DNA of 64,000 nucleotides from Bradyrhizobium sp. CSA207. GTDB taxonomy: Bacteria > Pseudomonadota > Alphaproteobacteria > Rhizobiales > Xanthobacteraceae. The translations under genes were made by a program, and so were the position numbers. Of the stretch, positions 1 through 8,580 are shown piece after piece. Position 1 is the stretch's first letter. Each line of letters starts with the position of its first letter. Below the pieces are notes generated by a model that searched no databases, was not told the DNA's origin, and saw nothing but the letters and a program-made list of their open reading frames with translations. The DNA is taken from the NCBI RefSeq assembly GCF_029051685.1, contig NZ_JAACFT010000008.1, forward strand, positions 62,001 to 126,000, written 5' to 3'.

Positions 1-406
1 TTGCCATCGCCGAGGTCAGGAACGCCATGAAGGCAAAGCCGGCGGCCGCCGAGAGGACTTCCATCGCACGCTGAACCGACGGCGGCACGTTCTTCAGCAG
101 CAGCACGACGCGGATGTGGCCGCCGACGCGCAGCGTCATCGCCGCGCCGAAGGTGAACGACGCCGCCATCAGGTAGGAGGAATATTCCCAGGCGATCGAA
201 ATCGTCGGTGGAAAGAACGATAGGAAGTTCGACAGGAAACGGGTTGCGACCTCGCACAGCATCAACAGCGTCAGCGTGAGCAGACAGCCACCGCCGATCC
301 AGCCGTCGAGCCGCCCGAGCCGGTCGATGCCGTCGAGCAGAATCCGCAGCGGCGCCGGCGCCGCCGCGTTCAGGCTTCGGGGAGCTGCAGGCGCGACGCT
401 GGCCAT
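1..406 (-). CDS. TRAP transporter small permease (DctQ family), partial
   Basis: This is the small membrane subunit of a tripartite ATP-independent periplasmic transporter, which assists uptake of an acid or related solute together with a large DctM subunit. About 135 residues are present from the ATG; the C-terminus lies beyond the left edge. A cytoplasmic lead of about 40 residues is followed by a hydrophobic segment (GCLLTLTLLMLCEVATRF), then an amphipathic stretch with a Trp-Glu pair (IAWEYSSYLM) typical of DctQ, then a second hydrophobic segment and a basic loop (RVGGHIRVVLLL). It starts 4 bases after the stop of the binding-protein gene, so it is the last visible gene of the hyuA-hyuB-dctP-dctQ operon. 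The DctM gene is expected just outside the window. Confidence 0.85.
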   Translation of the reverse strand, partial: MASVAPAAPRSLNAAAPAPLRILLDGIDRLGRLDGWIGGGCLLTLTLLMLCEVATRFLSNFLSFFPPTISIAWEYSSYLMAASFTFGAAMTLRVGGHIRVVLLLKNVPPSVQRAMEVLSAAAGFAFMAFLTSAMA

Positions 407-410
407 AACC

Positions 411-1409
411 TCAGCGCTTCATATCGGCGAGATAGGCCCGCACCGGCTTGTCCGCCGCCGGCACGCGCTTGAGGAAAGCGTCGAGCTGCGGCGCGGTCTT
501 GTTGCGGATGTCGGTCATCATCGCATCCGAGACCGGCACCACCTCCATGCCTCCCGCCTTCAGGCGGTTGAGGCTGTCGACGTCGGCCTTGAGCGAGTTT
601 GCCCAGAAGGCCGGCTCCATCTTCGCAGCAATGCCGGAAACCAGTTGCTGCTGATCGCCGGAGAGCGCCTTCCAGGAATCGAGATTGACGGTGAGCATTT
701 GCGACGACCAGACGTGATTGGTCGGGTAGATGAATTTCAAGAATTCCCAGAATTTTCCGTCGACGCCCGACACCGCGGACGTAGAGACGCCTGATACCGC
801 GCCGGAGGCCAGCGCGGGAATCGTCTCGCCCCAGGGGATCATCACCGGTGCCATGCCGACCACGGCCAGCATGTCGACGGCGTTCTTGTCGGGCACACGG
901 ATCTTGATGTTCTTCAATCCGTCGACATCGGCGACCTTCACCTTGAGGTGCAGATACTGCGTCGGCCACGGCACGATGTAGAGGATCTTCTGATTGTTGC
1001 GTGCGGCGACCTTCTCGTATTCGGGCCGCACATATTTGTGCAGCACTTTCAATTCGTCCATCGAGCTGCACAGGAACGGGATGCTCTCGACGCCCATGAA
1101 GGGCTCGTCGCCAACCTGCTGGATGTTGAGGACGTCGGCGAGCGGCACCAGGCCGTCGCGCACGGCGCGCAAGTGCTCGGGTCCCTTGAAGCCGAGCTGG
1201 CCGCCGGCTTTCACGGTGATCGCGACGCCGCCGCCGGTCTGCTTCTTCACTTCCTCGGCGAAGGCAAAAGCGTTCTGGGTGTGGAAATTTCCGTCGGGCC
1301 AGACCGTCGACATATCCCAGCTCACCGTTGCAGCCCGCGCGCGGGTCGAGATATGGCCGGCAGCGAGCAGCGTCGCTGCGCCTGCGGTGAAGCTCCGTCG
1401 CGTGATCAT
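411..1409 (-). CDS. TRAP transporter substrate-binding protein (DctP family)
   Basis: This is the periplasmic solute receptor of the TRAP transporter, 332 residues, a normal length for the family. It starts with a twin-arginine type leader (MITRRSFTAGAATLLAAG) and a likely cleavage after ARA-A. The mature part carries DctP hallmarks: a GGQLGFKGPEHLRAVRDG stretch, the conserved Arg in KIRVPDKNAVDM that normally ion-pairs with a substrate carboxylate, and a PWGETIPALASG segment. An open frame continues upstream, but the Tat leader fixes the start. It follows hyuB by 40 bases in the same direction, so a substrate or product of the HyuAB enzyme is the likely cargo (inference). The exact ligand cannot be read from the sequence. 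Confidence 0.9.
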   Translation of the reverse strand: MITRRSFTAGAATLLAAGHISTRARAATVSWDMSTVWPDGNFHTQNAFAFAEEVKKQTGGGVAITVKAGGQLGFKGPEHLRAVRDGLVPLADVLNIQQVGDEPFMGVESIPFLCSSMDELKVLHKYVRPEYEKVAARNNQKILYIVPWPTQYLHLKVKVADVDGLKNIKIRVPDKNAVDMLAVVGMAPVMIPWGETIPALASGAVSGVSTSAVSGVDGKFWEFLKFIYPTNHVWSSQMLTVNLDSWKALSGDQQQLVSGIAAKMEPAFWANSLKADVDSLNRLKAGGMEVVPVSDAMMTDIRNKTAPQLDAFLKRVPAADKPVRAYLADMKR

Positions 1410-1449
1410 TCCGTCTCTCCGTTCGTTACCTGCGCACAACGCCGGCTCA

Positions 1450-3108
1450 TCACCGCGCGTATCCGTAAACCGCAACTGCATTGTCCGAGGACACCAGGCC
1501 GCTCTCGACATCGTCGTTGACCGCCGTCGGGGCGCGCTGCCGGGGATCGCCGATGCCGGCGCCGCCGGGCGTCAGGACCACCAGCCTGTCGTCCGGCGGC
1601 ACCTGCTGAAAGCCCTTGCCGCGCAGCTTCTTTCCGGACTTGAGGCCGACATAGCCAGCCTCGCCGTCATGGCCGCCGTCGCGGCCGCGCGGCGGATGCT
1701 CGATGCGGTCGAACGCGGCCAGGATGTCGAAGGGAGCATCGACGCCGCTGCCGACCTCGATGATCTGGCCGAGGCCGCCGCGGGTGCGCCCTGCCCCGCC
1801 GGAATCCGGGCGCAGCTCCTTGCGCCAGAAGATCAGCGGCGTCTGCGTCTCCGCGATCTCGACCGGCGTGCCGCGCACGCCGCTGGGATAGGCGGTGGCC
1901 GACAGCCCGTCCTTCGCAAAGCGCGCGCCGGTGCCGCCATTGCTGGTCACCGCCATCGAGAATCCGTAATTGCCGCCGGCGCCGCTGCGAGTCTGTCCGC
2001 GCACGTTGAGATTCCAAAGGCAGGAGGTGCCTTCCGCCGGCACGTCCTCGGGGATGATCTGGCGCAGGCAGCCGAACACGACGTCGGGCAGCATCTGGCC
2101 GATGATGTGCCGCGAGGCGACAGGGGCGGGCTTCGGCGCATTCAGGATCGCGCCAGGGGGAGCCGACACCGTCAGCGGCGAGAGCGAACCGGCATTGTTC
2201 GGAATCTGCGAGGCGACGACGCAGCCGAGGCCGAACACGGTGTAGGCCGTGGTGTAGGACAAGGGCACGTTGATGCCGAACTTCGAGGCCGGCGAGGTGC
2301 CGTCGAAATCAACGTGGATGCCCGCGTCCGAAATCGTCAGCGTCGCGGCCAGCGTCACTGGCGCGTCGTAGCCGTCGACGACCATGCTGTTGCGCCAGCT
2401 TCCCTTCGGCAGTTTTGCGATCTCGGCGAGCACGGCCTCACGCGACCGGTCGCAGATGTAGTCGCCGAGCCCGTCGAGCGTGTCGATGCCGAACTCGGTC
2501 ATCATCTCGACCAGGCGCTCGCAGCCGACGTCATTGCAGCCCGCGAGCGAATAGGTGTCGCCCTCGGTGTCGATCGGCAGCCGGGTGTTGGTGCGGATCA
2601 TCGCCATCAGCGTCTCGTTGACGACGCCCTGGTCGATCAGCTTCAGCATCGGGATATAGAGCCCCTCCATGAACACGTCGGTGGCATCAGGTCCGAAGCC
2701 GATGCCGCCGATGTCCATGAGATGGCTGGTGCAGGAGAACAGCGCGACCGGCTTGCCGTCCTTGAAGCAGGGCGTGGTGACGACGAAGTCATTAAGATGG
2801 CCGGTGCCCATCCAGGGATCGTTGGTAATGTAGGCGTCGCCCTCCTTCATCGTCTCAAGCGGAAAATGCGCGATGAAGTGCTTGACCGATTCCGCCATCG
2901 AGTTGACGTGGCCAGGCGTGCCCGTCACCGCCTGCGCCAGCATTCGCCCCTTGAGGTCGAACACGCCGGCCGAGAGGTCGCCGCATTCGCGCACGATCGG
3001 GCTGAAGGCCGTGCGCAAAAGCACCTGCGCCTGTTCCTCGACCACGGCGATCAGCCGGTGCCACATGATCTGGAGATCGATCAGGCTCGCGCCGCTTGGC
3101 TTGCTCAT
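1450..3108 (-). CDS. hyuB: hydantoinase B / oxoprolinase family protein (HyuB)
   Basis: This is the beta subunit of the hydantoinase/oxoprolinase family, which with HyuA performs ATP-dependent opening of a cyclic amide (N-methylhydantoin, 5-oxoproline) or, in relatives, ketone carboxylation. The length (552 residues) is typical. Family features are the N-terminal LIDLQIMWHRLIAVVEEQ helix, RECGDLSAGVFD, GTPGHVNSM, the metal-site region TNDPWMGTGHLNDF, and a C-terminal glycine-rich part (GGAGRTRGGLGQ). It lies 2 bases after hyuA, so the two are surely co-transcribed and translationally coupled. Family membership is clear; the substrate is not determined. Confidence 0.9.
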   Translation of the reverse strand: MSKPSGASLIDLQIMWHRLIAVVEEQAQVLLRTAFSPIVRECGDLSAGVFDLKGRMLAQAVTGTPGHVNSMAESVKHFIAHFPLETMKEGDAYITNDPWMGTGHLNDFVVTTPCFKDGKPVALFSCTSHLMDIGGIGFGPDATDVFMEGLYIPMLKLIDQGVVNETLMAMIRTNTRLPIDTEGDTYSLAGCNDVGCERLVEMMTEFGIDTLDGLGDYICDRSREAVLAEIAKLPKGSWRNSMVVDGYDAPVTLAATLTISDAGIHVDFDGTSPASKFGINVPLSYTTAYTVFGLGCVVASQIPNNAGSLSPLTVSAPPGAILNAPKPAPVASRHIIGQMLPDVVFGCLRQIIPEDVPAEGTSCLWNLNVRGQTRSGAGGNYGFSMAVTSNGGTGARFAKDGLSATAYPSGVRGTPVEIAETQTPLIFWRKELRPDSGGAGRTRGGLGQIIEVGSGVDAPFDILAAFDRIEHPPRGRDGGHDGEAGYVGLKSGKKLRGKGFQQVPPDDRLVVLTPGGAGIGDPRQRAPTAVNDDVESGLVSSDNAVAVYGYAR

Positions 3109-3110
3109 GG

Positions 3111-5195
3111 TTACGCCGCCTTCCGTTCCATGACGATGCTGCCGGCACCGTCGATATGGGCGTCAAAACTGGTGGAGACGAAGGTCGAGGTCTCGTCCTC
3201 CGCGATCACCGCCGGGCCTGCGATCGTCGCACCCGGCGCCATGTCCTCGCGGCGATAGAGCGGAATCTCGATCACCTCCCCGGCCCGGCCATCGAAGAAC
3301 TTTCGGCTGCCGGACGCCTTGCCGGCGGGCATACGTGCCACATCGGTGACGCGGGGCGGATTGCGCGCCTCGGTGGCGGCGAGCACCGACCAGCTCAGCA
3401 CCTCGATCGCGGCGCCGGGGATCGAGCGTTCGAACATCGCCGCATAGTCAGCCTCGAACTGTTGGCGCAGGCCGGCGAGATCGGCTGTCGCCAGCCGCCG
3501 GTTCGGCAGCGCGACCGAGATCTCATGGCCCTGGCCGACATAGCGCATGAAAGCGGCGCGCCGCTCGCGCATCGGCGCCCCTGCGGCGCCCGGCTCGACC
3601 AGCGCGCGCGCTTCGGTCGCCATCTCCTGCAACAGGTCGGAGACCGCCTCGGTGTCGAAATCGTCGAGCCGGACGTGGCGGCTGCGCACCAGCTCATAGG
3701 CGATCGGGGCCGCAAGAAAGCCGACGGCCGAGCCGACACCGGCGTTCGACGGTACGATCACCCGGGAAACGCCGATCTTCTCGGCGACGCGCGCCGCATG
3801 CAGCGGTGCAGCGCCCCCGAAGGCGATCAGCGTGTGCTGCCCGACCACCGCGCCGCGCTCGACCGCGTGCACGCGCGCCGCGCTCGCCATGTTCTCGCAG
3901 ACGACTTCGTGCACGGCATAGGCCGCGGTTTCCGCCGATAGACCCAGCGGCTCGCCGACGGCACGCAGCAGCGCCTGCTTCGACAGCTCCGGGCTGAGCC
4001 TGATCGTGCCGCCCGCAAAGGCGTCGGGATCGATCAGGCCGAGCGCGACATCCGCGTCCGTCACGGCGGGCCGCAAGCCGCCGCGGCCGTAGCAGGCAGG
4101 TCCCGGCTCCGACGAGGCGCTCTCGGGACCGACGGTGACGCGCTTCATGGCGTCGACATGGGCGATCGAACCGCCGCCGGCGCCGATCTCGACCATCTCG
4201 ATCACGGGAATGCGCACCGGCAGGCCGGAGCCCTTGAGGAAGCGTGCGGCGCGATCGACCTCGAACACGCGCGAGGTCTCGGGTTGGTATTTCTCGATCA
4301 GGCAGATTTTTGCCGTGGTGCCGCCCATGTCGAACGAGAGCACCCTGCTCTCGCCAAGACGCGCAGCGATTTGCGCTGCAAAGATGGCGCCCCCCGCAGG
4401 CCCGGATTCGACCAGGCGCACCGGAAAGCGCCGCGCCGTCTCGATCGAGGTCACGCCGCCGCCCGAGGTGACAAGGTAAATCGCGCCGCGGAACTGTTCG
4501 ACCAGCAATGCATCCGCCATGCGCGCAAGATAGCCGTCGATCAGGGGTTGCACATAGGCATTGGCCACTGCGGTGGAGGTGCGCTCATATTCGCGGATCT
4601 CCGGACACACCGCGGACGACACTGTCACCGAGACTCCGGGCATTTCCTCCTGCAAGATCGCAGCCGCACGGCGCTCGTGCTCGGGATTGGCGTAGGAATG
4701 CAGGAAGGCGATCGCGACGCTCTCGACGTTCAACGCGCGCAATTTCGGAGCGAGCACGCGCACCGCCATCTCGTCGAGCGGGAGGCGAACGGCGCCGTGG
4801 GCGTCGATGCGCTCGGGCACGGTGAAGCGAAGGCTGCGCGGCGCCAACGGCTTCGGCTTGTCGATGGACAGATCGTATTGGTCGTAGCGACTCTCGGTGC
4901 CGATATCGAGCACGTCGCGAAAGCCTTCGGTCGCAACCAGCGCGGTCTTGGCGCCGCGCCGCTCGATGATGGCGTTGGTTGCGAGTGTGGTGCCGTGAAT
5001 GAAGACGTCGATATCGCTGATGCGCGCGCGCGCATCGGCGAGAATGAGACGCATCCCGGCCAGCACCGCTTCCTCGGGACGCGCCGGCGTCGTCAGCACC
5101 TTGCGCGTCTTGCGATCCAAACCTACGTCCAGCACGATATCCGTGAACGTGCCACCGATATCGACGGCAAGCCGCACTTCGGCTCCCTCAACCAT
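3111..5195 (-). CDS. hyuA: hydantoinase A / oxoprolinase family protein (HyuA)
   Basis: This is the ATP-binding alpha subunit partner of HyuB, with an actin/ASKHA-type fold. The N-terminus has the phosphate-binding loop RLAVDIGGTFTDIVL, followed by HGTTLATNAIIERRGAKTAL and the conserved GFRDVLDIGTESRYDQYDL; a second nucleotide motif, SFDMGGTTAKICLI, lies near the middle, and GAGGGSIAHVD follows. The start is placed at the ATG giving MVEGAEVRLAV, 694 residues; an open frame extends 37 codons further upstream but is not family-like. It heads the visible operon, with 140 bases to the upstream Sir2 gene. The specific cyclic amide or ketone is unknown; the TRAP genes next door suggest an imported organic acid. 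Confidence 0.88.
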   Translation of the reverse strand: MVEGAEVRLAVDIGGTFTDIVLDVGLDRKTRKVLTTPARPEEAVLAGMRLILADARARISDIDVFIHGTTLATNAIIERRGAKTALVATEGFRDVLDIGTESRYDQYDLSIDKPKPLAPRSLRFTVPERIDAHGAVRLPLDEMAVRVLAPKLRALNVESVAIAFLHSYANPEHERRAAAILQEEMPGVSVTVSSAVCPEIREYERTSTAVANAYVQPLIDGYLARMADALLVEQFRGAIYLVTSGGGVTSIETARRFPVRLVESGPAGGAIFAAQIAARLGESRVLSFDMGGTTAKICLIEKYQPETSRVFEVDRAARFLKGSGLPVRIPVIEMVEIGAGGGSIAHVDAMKRVTVGPESASSEPGPACYGRGGLRPAVTDADVALGLIDPDAFAGGTIRLSPELSKQALLRAVGEPLGLSAETAAYAVHEVVCENMASAARVHAVERGAVVGQHTLIAFGGAAPLHAARVAEKIGVSRVIVPSNAGVGSAVGFLAAPIAYELVRSRHVRLDDFDTEAVSDLLQEMATEARALVEPGAAGAPMRERRAAFMRYVGQGHEISVALPNRRLATADLAGLRQQFEADYAAMFERSIPGAAIEVLSWSVLAATEARNPPRVTDVARMPAGKASGSRKFFDGRAGEVIEIPLYRREDMAPGATIAGPAVIAEDETSTFVSTSFDAHIDGAGSIVMERKAA

Positions 5196-5335
5196 TCCAA
5201 AATTCTCCGTGCTGATCGTCAAGACCGGGGACAAAATCGCAGCAATTTCCGTGCCAGCGACCACGCCCGCAGCGCCACGTCGCCATTCTGCTTGGCACCC
5301 ATGCAATAGGCAAGGCGTGTTCGCCTCGCGCGCCC

Positions 5336-6157
5336 TCAGAGCAGGAATGCAAGCGCCGCTTCGCAGCGCTCCTCGACCTTAAGCGTGAGCAGATCGTCGG
5401 CGCGGGTGCGTCCCAGATTGACCGCCGCGATCGGGATTTGCCGGCGCGCAGCCGTCTGCACGAAGCGAAAGCCGGAATAGACCATCAGCGAGGAGCCGAC
5501 GACCAGCATGGCGTCGGCCTGCTCCAGATGATCCTGCGCGGTCGCGACGATGTCGCGGGGCACGTTCTCGCCGAAGAACACGACGTCGGGCTTGAGCGTG
5601 CCGCCGCAGGAGTCGCAAGCCGGCACATTGAAGGACGAGAAATCCGCATGCTCGAGATCGGCGTCGCCGTCGGGCGCGTCCGCAGCATCGAGCGTCAGCC
5701 ATTCCGCATTGGCGCGGCCGAGCGCATCCTGGAATTCGCTGCGCGGCATCTTCTGTCCGCACCCCATGCAGCGGACCAGATCGAGCCGGCCGTGCAGGTC
5801 GATCACCTGCCGATGGCCGGCGGATTGATGCAGCCGGTCGACGTTCTGGGTCAGCAGCATCTCGCACCGCCCGCTCGCCTCGAGCCGGGCGAGCGCATGA
5901 TGGGCATCGTTCGGCCTCGCCTGGCCGAACCGCCGCCATCCGATCAGGCTGCGGGCCCAATAGCGCCGGCGGGTATGCTCGTCCGACATGAAGGCCTGGA
6001 AATTGACCGGCTGGGTCCGCTTCCAGTTGCCGTGACTGTCGCGATAGTCGGGAATGCCCGAATTCGTGCTACAGCCGGCGCCAGTCAGCACGAACAGACG
6101 TTCGTGCCGGCCGACGAAATCTTCAAGCGGACGGTTTGCCAGCGGAGCGTTTGCCAT
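5336..6157 (-). CDS. NAD-dependent protein deacylase, Sir2 family
   Basis: This is a sirtuin that removes acyl groups from protein lysines using NAD+. The 273 residues include the NAD loop LTGAGCSTNSGIPDYRD, the catalytic core TQNVDRLHQSAG with the active His in IDLHGRL, and a structural zinc site built from two Cys-x2-Cys pairs (CMGC and CDSC). The later motifs KPDVVFFGENVP and VVGSSLMV complete the Rossmann fold. The TGAGCST form with IPDYRD is like class II sirtuins (inference). It is the last of three minus-strand genes (permease, SDR, Sir2) with gaps of 53-72 bases that could form an operon. Confidence 0.93.
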   Translation of the reverse strand: MANAPLANRPLEDFVGRHERLFVLTGAGCSTNSGIPDYRDSHGNWKRTQPVNFQAFMSDEHTRRRYWARSLIGWRRFGQARPNDAHHALARLEASGRCEMLLTQNVDRLHQSAGHRQVIDLHGRLDLVRCMGCGQKMPRSEFQDALGRANAEWLTLDAADAPDGDADLEHADFSSFNVPACDSCGGTLKPDVVFFGENVPRDIVATAQDHLEQADAMLVVGSSLMVYSGFRFVQTAARRQIPIAAVNLGRTRADDLLTLKVEERCEAALAFLL

Positions 6158-6210
6158 GGCGCAGATGTAGTCTGCGGCGCCCGCTTTTGCCAGATGGGCC
6201 AGGAAGCGCG

Positions 6211-7047
6211 CTAGCTCGCCCAGTTCTCGCGGAATTCCGGAAACAACGTCAGGCCTCCGCAGGCGTAGATCGTTTGTCCGGTGATGTAGCTCGCGTCATC
6301 CGAGGCGAGGAAGGCGAAGACGGCGGCGATCTCTTCCGGCGTTCCGACGCGACCGAGCGGAATATGGCTTGTGACGACGCCGCGCTTTTCGGGGTCGCCA
6401 GTCCAGGCCGCGTTGATCGGTGTATCGATCGCACCCGGCCCGACCGCATTGACGCGGATGCCACGGCCGGCGAATTCGAGCGCCAGCGTGCGCGTCAGAT
6501 TGGCCATGCCGCCCTTGCTGATCGAATAGGCGAGATAGCCGGGCTTCGGGATCATCTGGTGCACGCTCGAGCAGTTGATGATGCTGCCGCCTCCGCCGCG
6601 GGCGACGAAATGCGCCAGCGCCTTCTGCGCGCAGATCACGGCGCCGTTCAGATTGACGTCGATGATGCGGCGATAGGTTTCGACGTCGAGCGCCTCGCTC
6701 GGCGATTCCCGCTGGAAGCCGGCATTGTTGACGAGACAGTCGAGCCGCTTCCAGCGCGCCAGGACCGCCTCGAACATCGCGGCGATTTCCTGCTCGTTGC
6801 CGATATCGGCCTTGACGATGAAATGATCGAGTCTGCCGTGGCCGCGATCGCTCGATGCGGTGCGCGCGAGCGCGAGCGTCTCCTCGGCCTGCTCGGGATG
6901 ACCGAAATAGTTGATGGCAACCATCGCGCCTTCCTGGGCGAGACGGATGGCGACGGCGCGCCCGATACCTTGGGAGGCGCCGGTCACCAGCGCATATTGG
7001 CCGATAAGGCGCGAGGGAAACTGGGTCGAGCGATCGGTCTGTGGCAT
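6211..7047 (-). CDS. SDR family NAD(P)-dependent oxidoreductase
   Basis: This is a classical short-chain dehydrogenase/reductase of about 278 residues. It shows the cofactor loop TGASQGIGRAVA (residues about 20-31), NNAGF, the catalytic Ser in INCSS, and the Tyr-x3-Lys pair in YSISKGG, followed by NAVGPGAIDTPIN. The C-terminus with SYITGQTIYACGGLTLFPEF is like glucose 1-dehydrogenase or 3-oxoacyl-ACP-reductase relatives. The start codon is chosen at the ATG preceded by GGAG with an 8-base spacer; an in-frame ATG 17 codons upstream has no such site. The substrate cannot be inferred. Confidence 0.9.
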   Translation of the reverse strand: MPQTDRSTQFPSRLIGQYALVTGASQGIGRAVAIRLAQEGAMVAINYFGHPEQAEETLALARTASSDRGHGRLDHFIVKADIGNEQEIAAMFEAVLARWKRLDCLVNNAGFQRESPSEALDVETYRRIIDVNLNGAVICAQKALAHFVARGGGGSIINCSSVHQMIPKPGYLAYSISKGGMANLTRTLALEFAGRGIRVNAVGPGAIDTPINAAWTGDPEKRGVVTSHIPLGRVGTPEEIAAVFAFLASDDASYITGQTIYACGGLTLFPEFRENWAS

Positions 7048-7119
7048 GAGTTTTCTCCGGAACGTTTCATCATCGGCGGAACGCGCATTTTGTTCCATCC
7101 CTCACTGCATTCCTGGGAG

Positions 7120-8454
7120 TCACTCCGCGCGGCGCGCGAGCGGCGAGGTCAGGATCTGGTAGAGGATGATGGCGCCGAAGGTTGCAGTGCCGATCCCGCC
7201 AATCGTGAACGCGCCGAATTTGAGCGTGAGGTCGCCGGCGCCGGCAGTCAGCGCCACGGCGACGGTGATCAGGTTTGCCGGGTTTGCAAAGTCCACTTTG
7301 TTCTCGACCCAGATCCGGCCTGCCATTGCGGCGATCAAACCGAACAGCACGATCGAGAGGCCGCCGATGACGGGACCCGGAATCGACAGGATGAGCGCAC
7401 CGAATTTCGGCGAGAAGCCGAGTAGGATCGACACCAGGGCTGCGACGGCAAACAGCAGCGTCGAATAGACTTTCGTCGCCGCCATGACGCCGATGTTCTC
7501 GGCATAAGTGGTGACGCCGGTGCCACCGCCGCAGGCCGACACGATCGTCGCAAAACTGTCGCCGAGGAACGCGCGTCCGAGGAAGCTATCGAGGCTCCGC
7601 CCCGTCATCGCACCGATGGCCTTGATGTGGCCGAGGTTCTCCGCGACGAGGATGATCGCGACCGGGGTGATCAAGACAATCGCATCGGCCTGGAAGCTCG
7701 GCGTGGTGAAATTCGGCAGGCCGATCCATGGCGCGGCCGAGAGTTGCGCGAAGTCGATCGGCTTGCCCAAGCCGAAGCCGTTGGCGAGCAACCAGTACAT
7801 GAGATATCCGGCGACCGCGCCCAGGATGATCGGCAGGCGCCGCCAAAGCCCGGGAGCGGCCACGGCGACCACACCGATGATCAGAACGGTCAAAAGCCCG
7901 ATCCACGTATCGAACGTGCTGCCGCTCACCGACTTCACGGCGACCGGCGCGAGGTTGAGGCCGATAGCGGCAACCACGGCGCCGGTCACGACCGGCGGCA
8001 TCAATCGCTCGATCCAACCCACGCCCGACCACATCACGATCAGCGCGATCAGTCCGTACAGCACGCCGGCCCCGATGATACCGCCGAGCGCAACCGACAG
8101 ATTCGGGTTCGGCCCGTGGCCGGCATAGCCGGTGGCGGCAATGACGACGGCGATGAAGGCGAAGCTCGAACCGAGATAGCTCGGCACACGTCCGGCCACG
8201 ACCACGAAAAAGATCAGCGTGCCGATGCCGGAGAATAGCAGCGCAACATTGGGATCAAACCCCATCAGCAGCGGCGCGATGATGGTTCCGCCCGACATCG
8301 CGACGCCGTGCTGGAGGCCCGCGACGATCGTCTGTCCCAGCGGCAACCGCTCCTCGGGCATGATGACGCCGGAGGTCTTCAGTTTCCAATTTGGAAAATA
8401 GCCCTTTGAAGAACGGTCTTGCGCTTGCTCTTTGGAGCCCGTTGCGGTCGACAT
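7120..8454 (-). CDS. NCS2 family nucleobase:cation symporter (uracil/xanthine permease type)
   Basis: This is an inner-membrane transporter of the nucleobase-ascorbate family, 444 residues with about 14 hydrophobic segments. Family motifs include GLQHGVAMSGGTIIAPLLMG near the start, the central AENLGHIKAIGAMTGR with the conserved Glu of UraA-type carriers, and FATIVSACGGGTGVTTYAENIGVMAATKVYS, followed by KFGALILSIPGPVIGG. The sequence resembles the UraA/RutG pyrimidine subgroup more than the xanthine subgroup, but no other rut genes are present. A run of six G lies just upstream of the ATG as a ribosome site. It is divergent from dctA across a 126-base gap. Confidence 0.9.
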   Translation of the reverse strand: MSTATGSKEQAQDRSSKGYFPNWKLKTSGVIMPEERLPLGQTIVAGLQHGVAMSGGTIIAPLLMGFDPNVALLFSGIGTLIFFVVVAGRVPSYLGSSFAFIAVVIAATGYAGHGPNPNLSVALGGIIGAGVLYGLIALIVMWSGVGWIERLMPPVVTGAVVAAIGLNLAPVAVKSVSGSTFDTWIGLLTVLIIGVVAVAAPGLWRRLPIILGAVAGYLMYWLLANGFGLGKPIDFAQLSAAPWIGLPNFTTPSFQADAIVLITPVAIILVAENLGHIKAIGAMTGRSLDSFLGRAFLGDSFATIVSACGGGTGVTTYAENIGVMAATKVYSTLLFAVAALVSILLGFSPKFGALILSIPGPVIGGLSIVLFGLIAAMAGRIWVENKVDFANPANLITVAVALTAGAGDLTLKFGAFTIGGIGTATFGAIILYQILTSPLARRAE

Positions 8455-8535
8455 ATTCCCCCCGAGTTGCGCTACAGCGGTTGATCTTCGTGCGATCCGA
8501 CAAAAATGTGATTGTCGCTTCGGCGGTCACGATCA

Positions 8536-8551
8536 CATGATGTAAATCATG
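8536..8551. promoter_or_regulatory. CRP/FNR-like palindrome upstream of dctA
   Basis: CATGAT-GTAA-ATCATG is a perfect 6-bp inverted repeat with a 4-base spacer, 29 bases before the dctA start and in the divergent gap with the NCS2 permease gene. The core TGAT-N4-ATCA matches the FNR/FixK operator core and differs from the TTGAT-N4-ATCAA consensus only at the outermost base. The role is inferred; no -24/-12 sigma-54 promoter, often found at dctA, could be seen. Confidence 0.45.
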
Positions 8552-8580
8552 CCAGACCAATATGTTCCGGGGCCTACAGT

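Noticed and set aside
994..3258. A 754-codon open frame on the plus strand opposite hyuB
   Set aside because: It is a mirror frame produced by high GC at third positions of hyuB; its product is Arg/His/Ala/Gly-rich with no motif, while the minus strand gives a full HyuB family protein.
8455..8580. Sigma-54 promoter for dctA
   Set aside because: I looked for TGGCAC-N5-TTGC and found no acceptable match in the 126-base gap.
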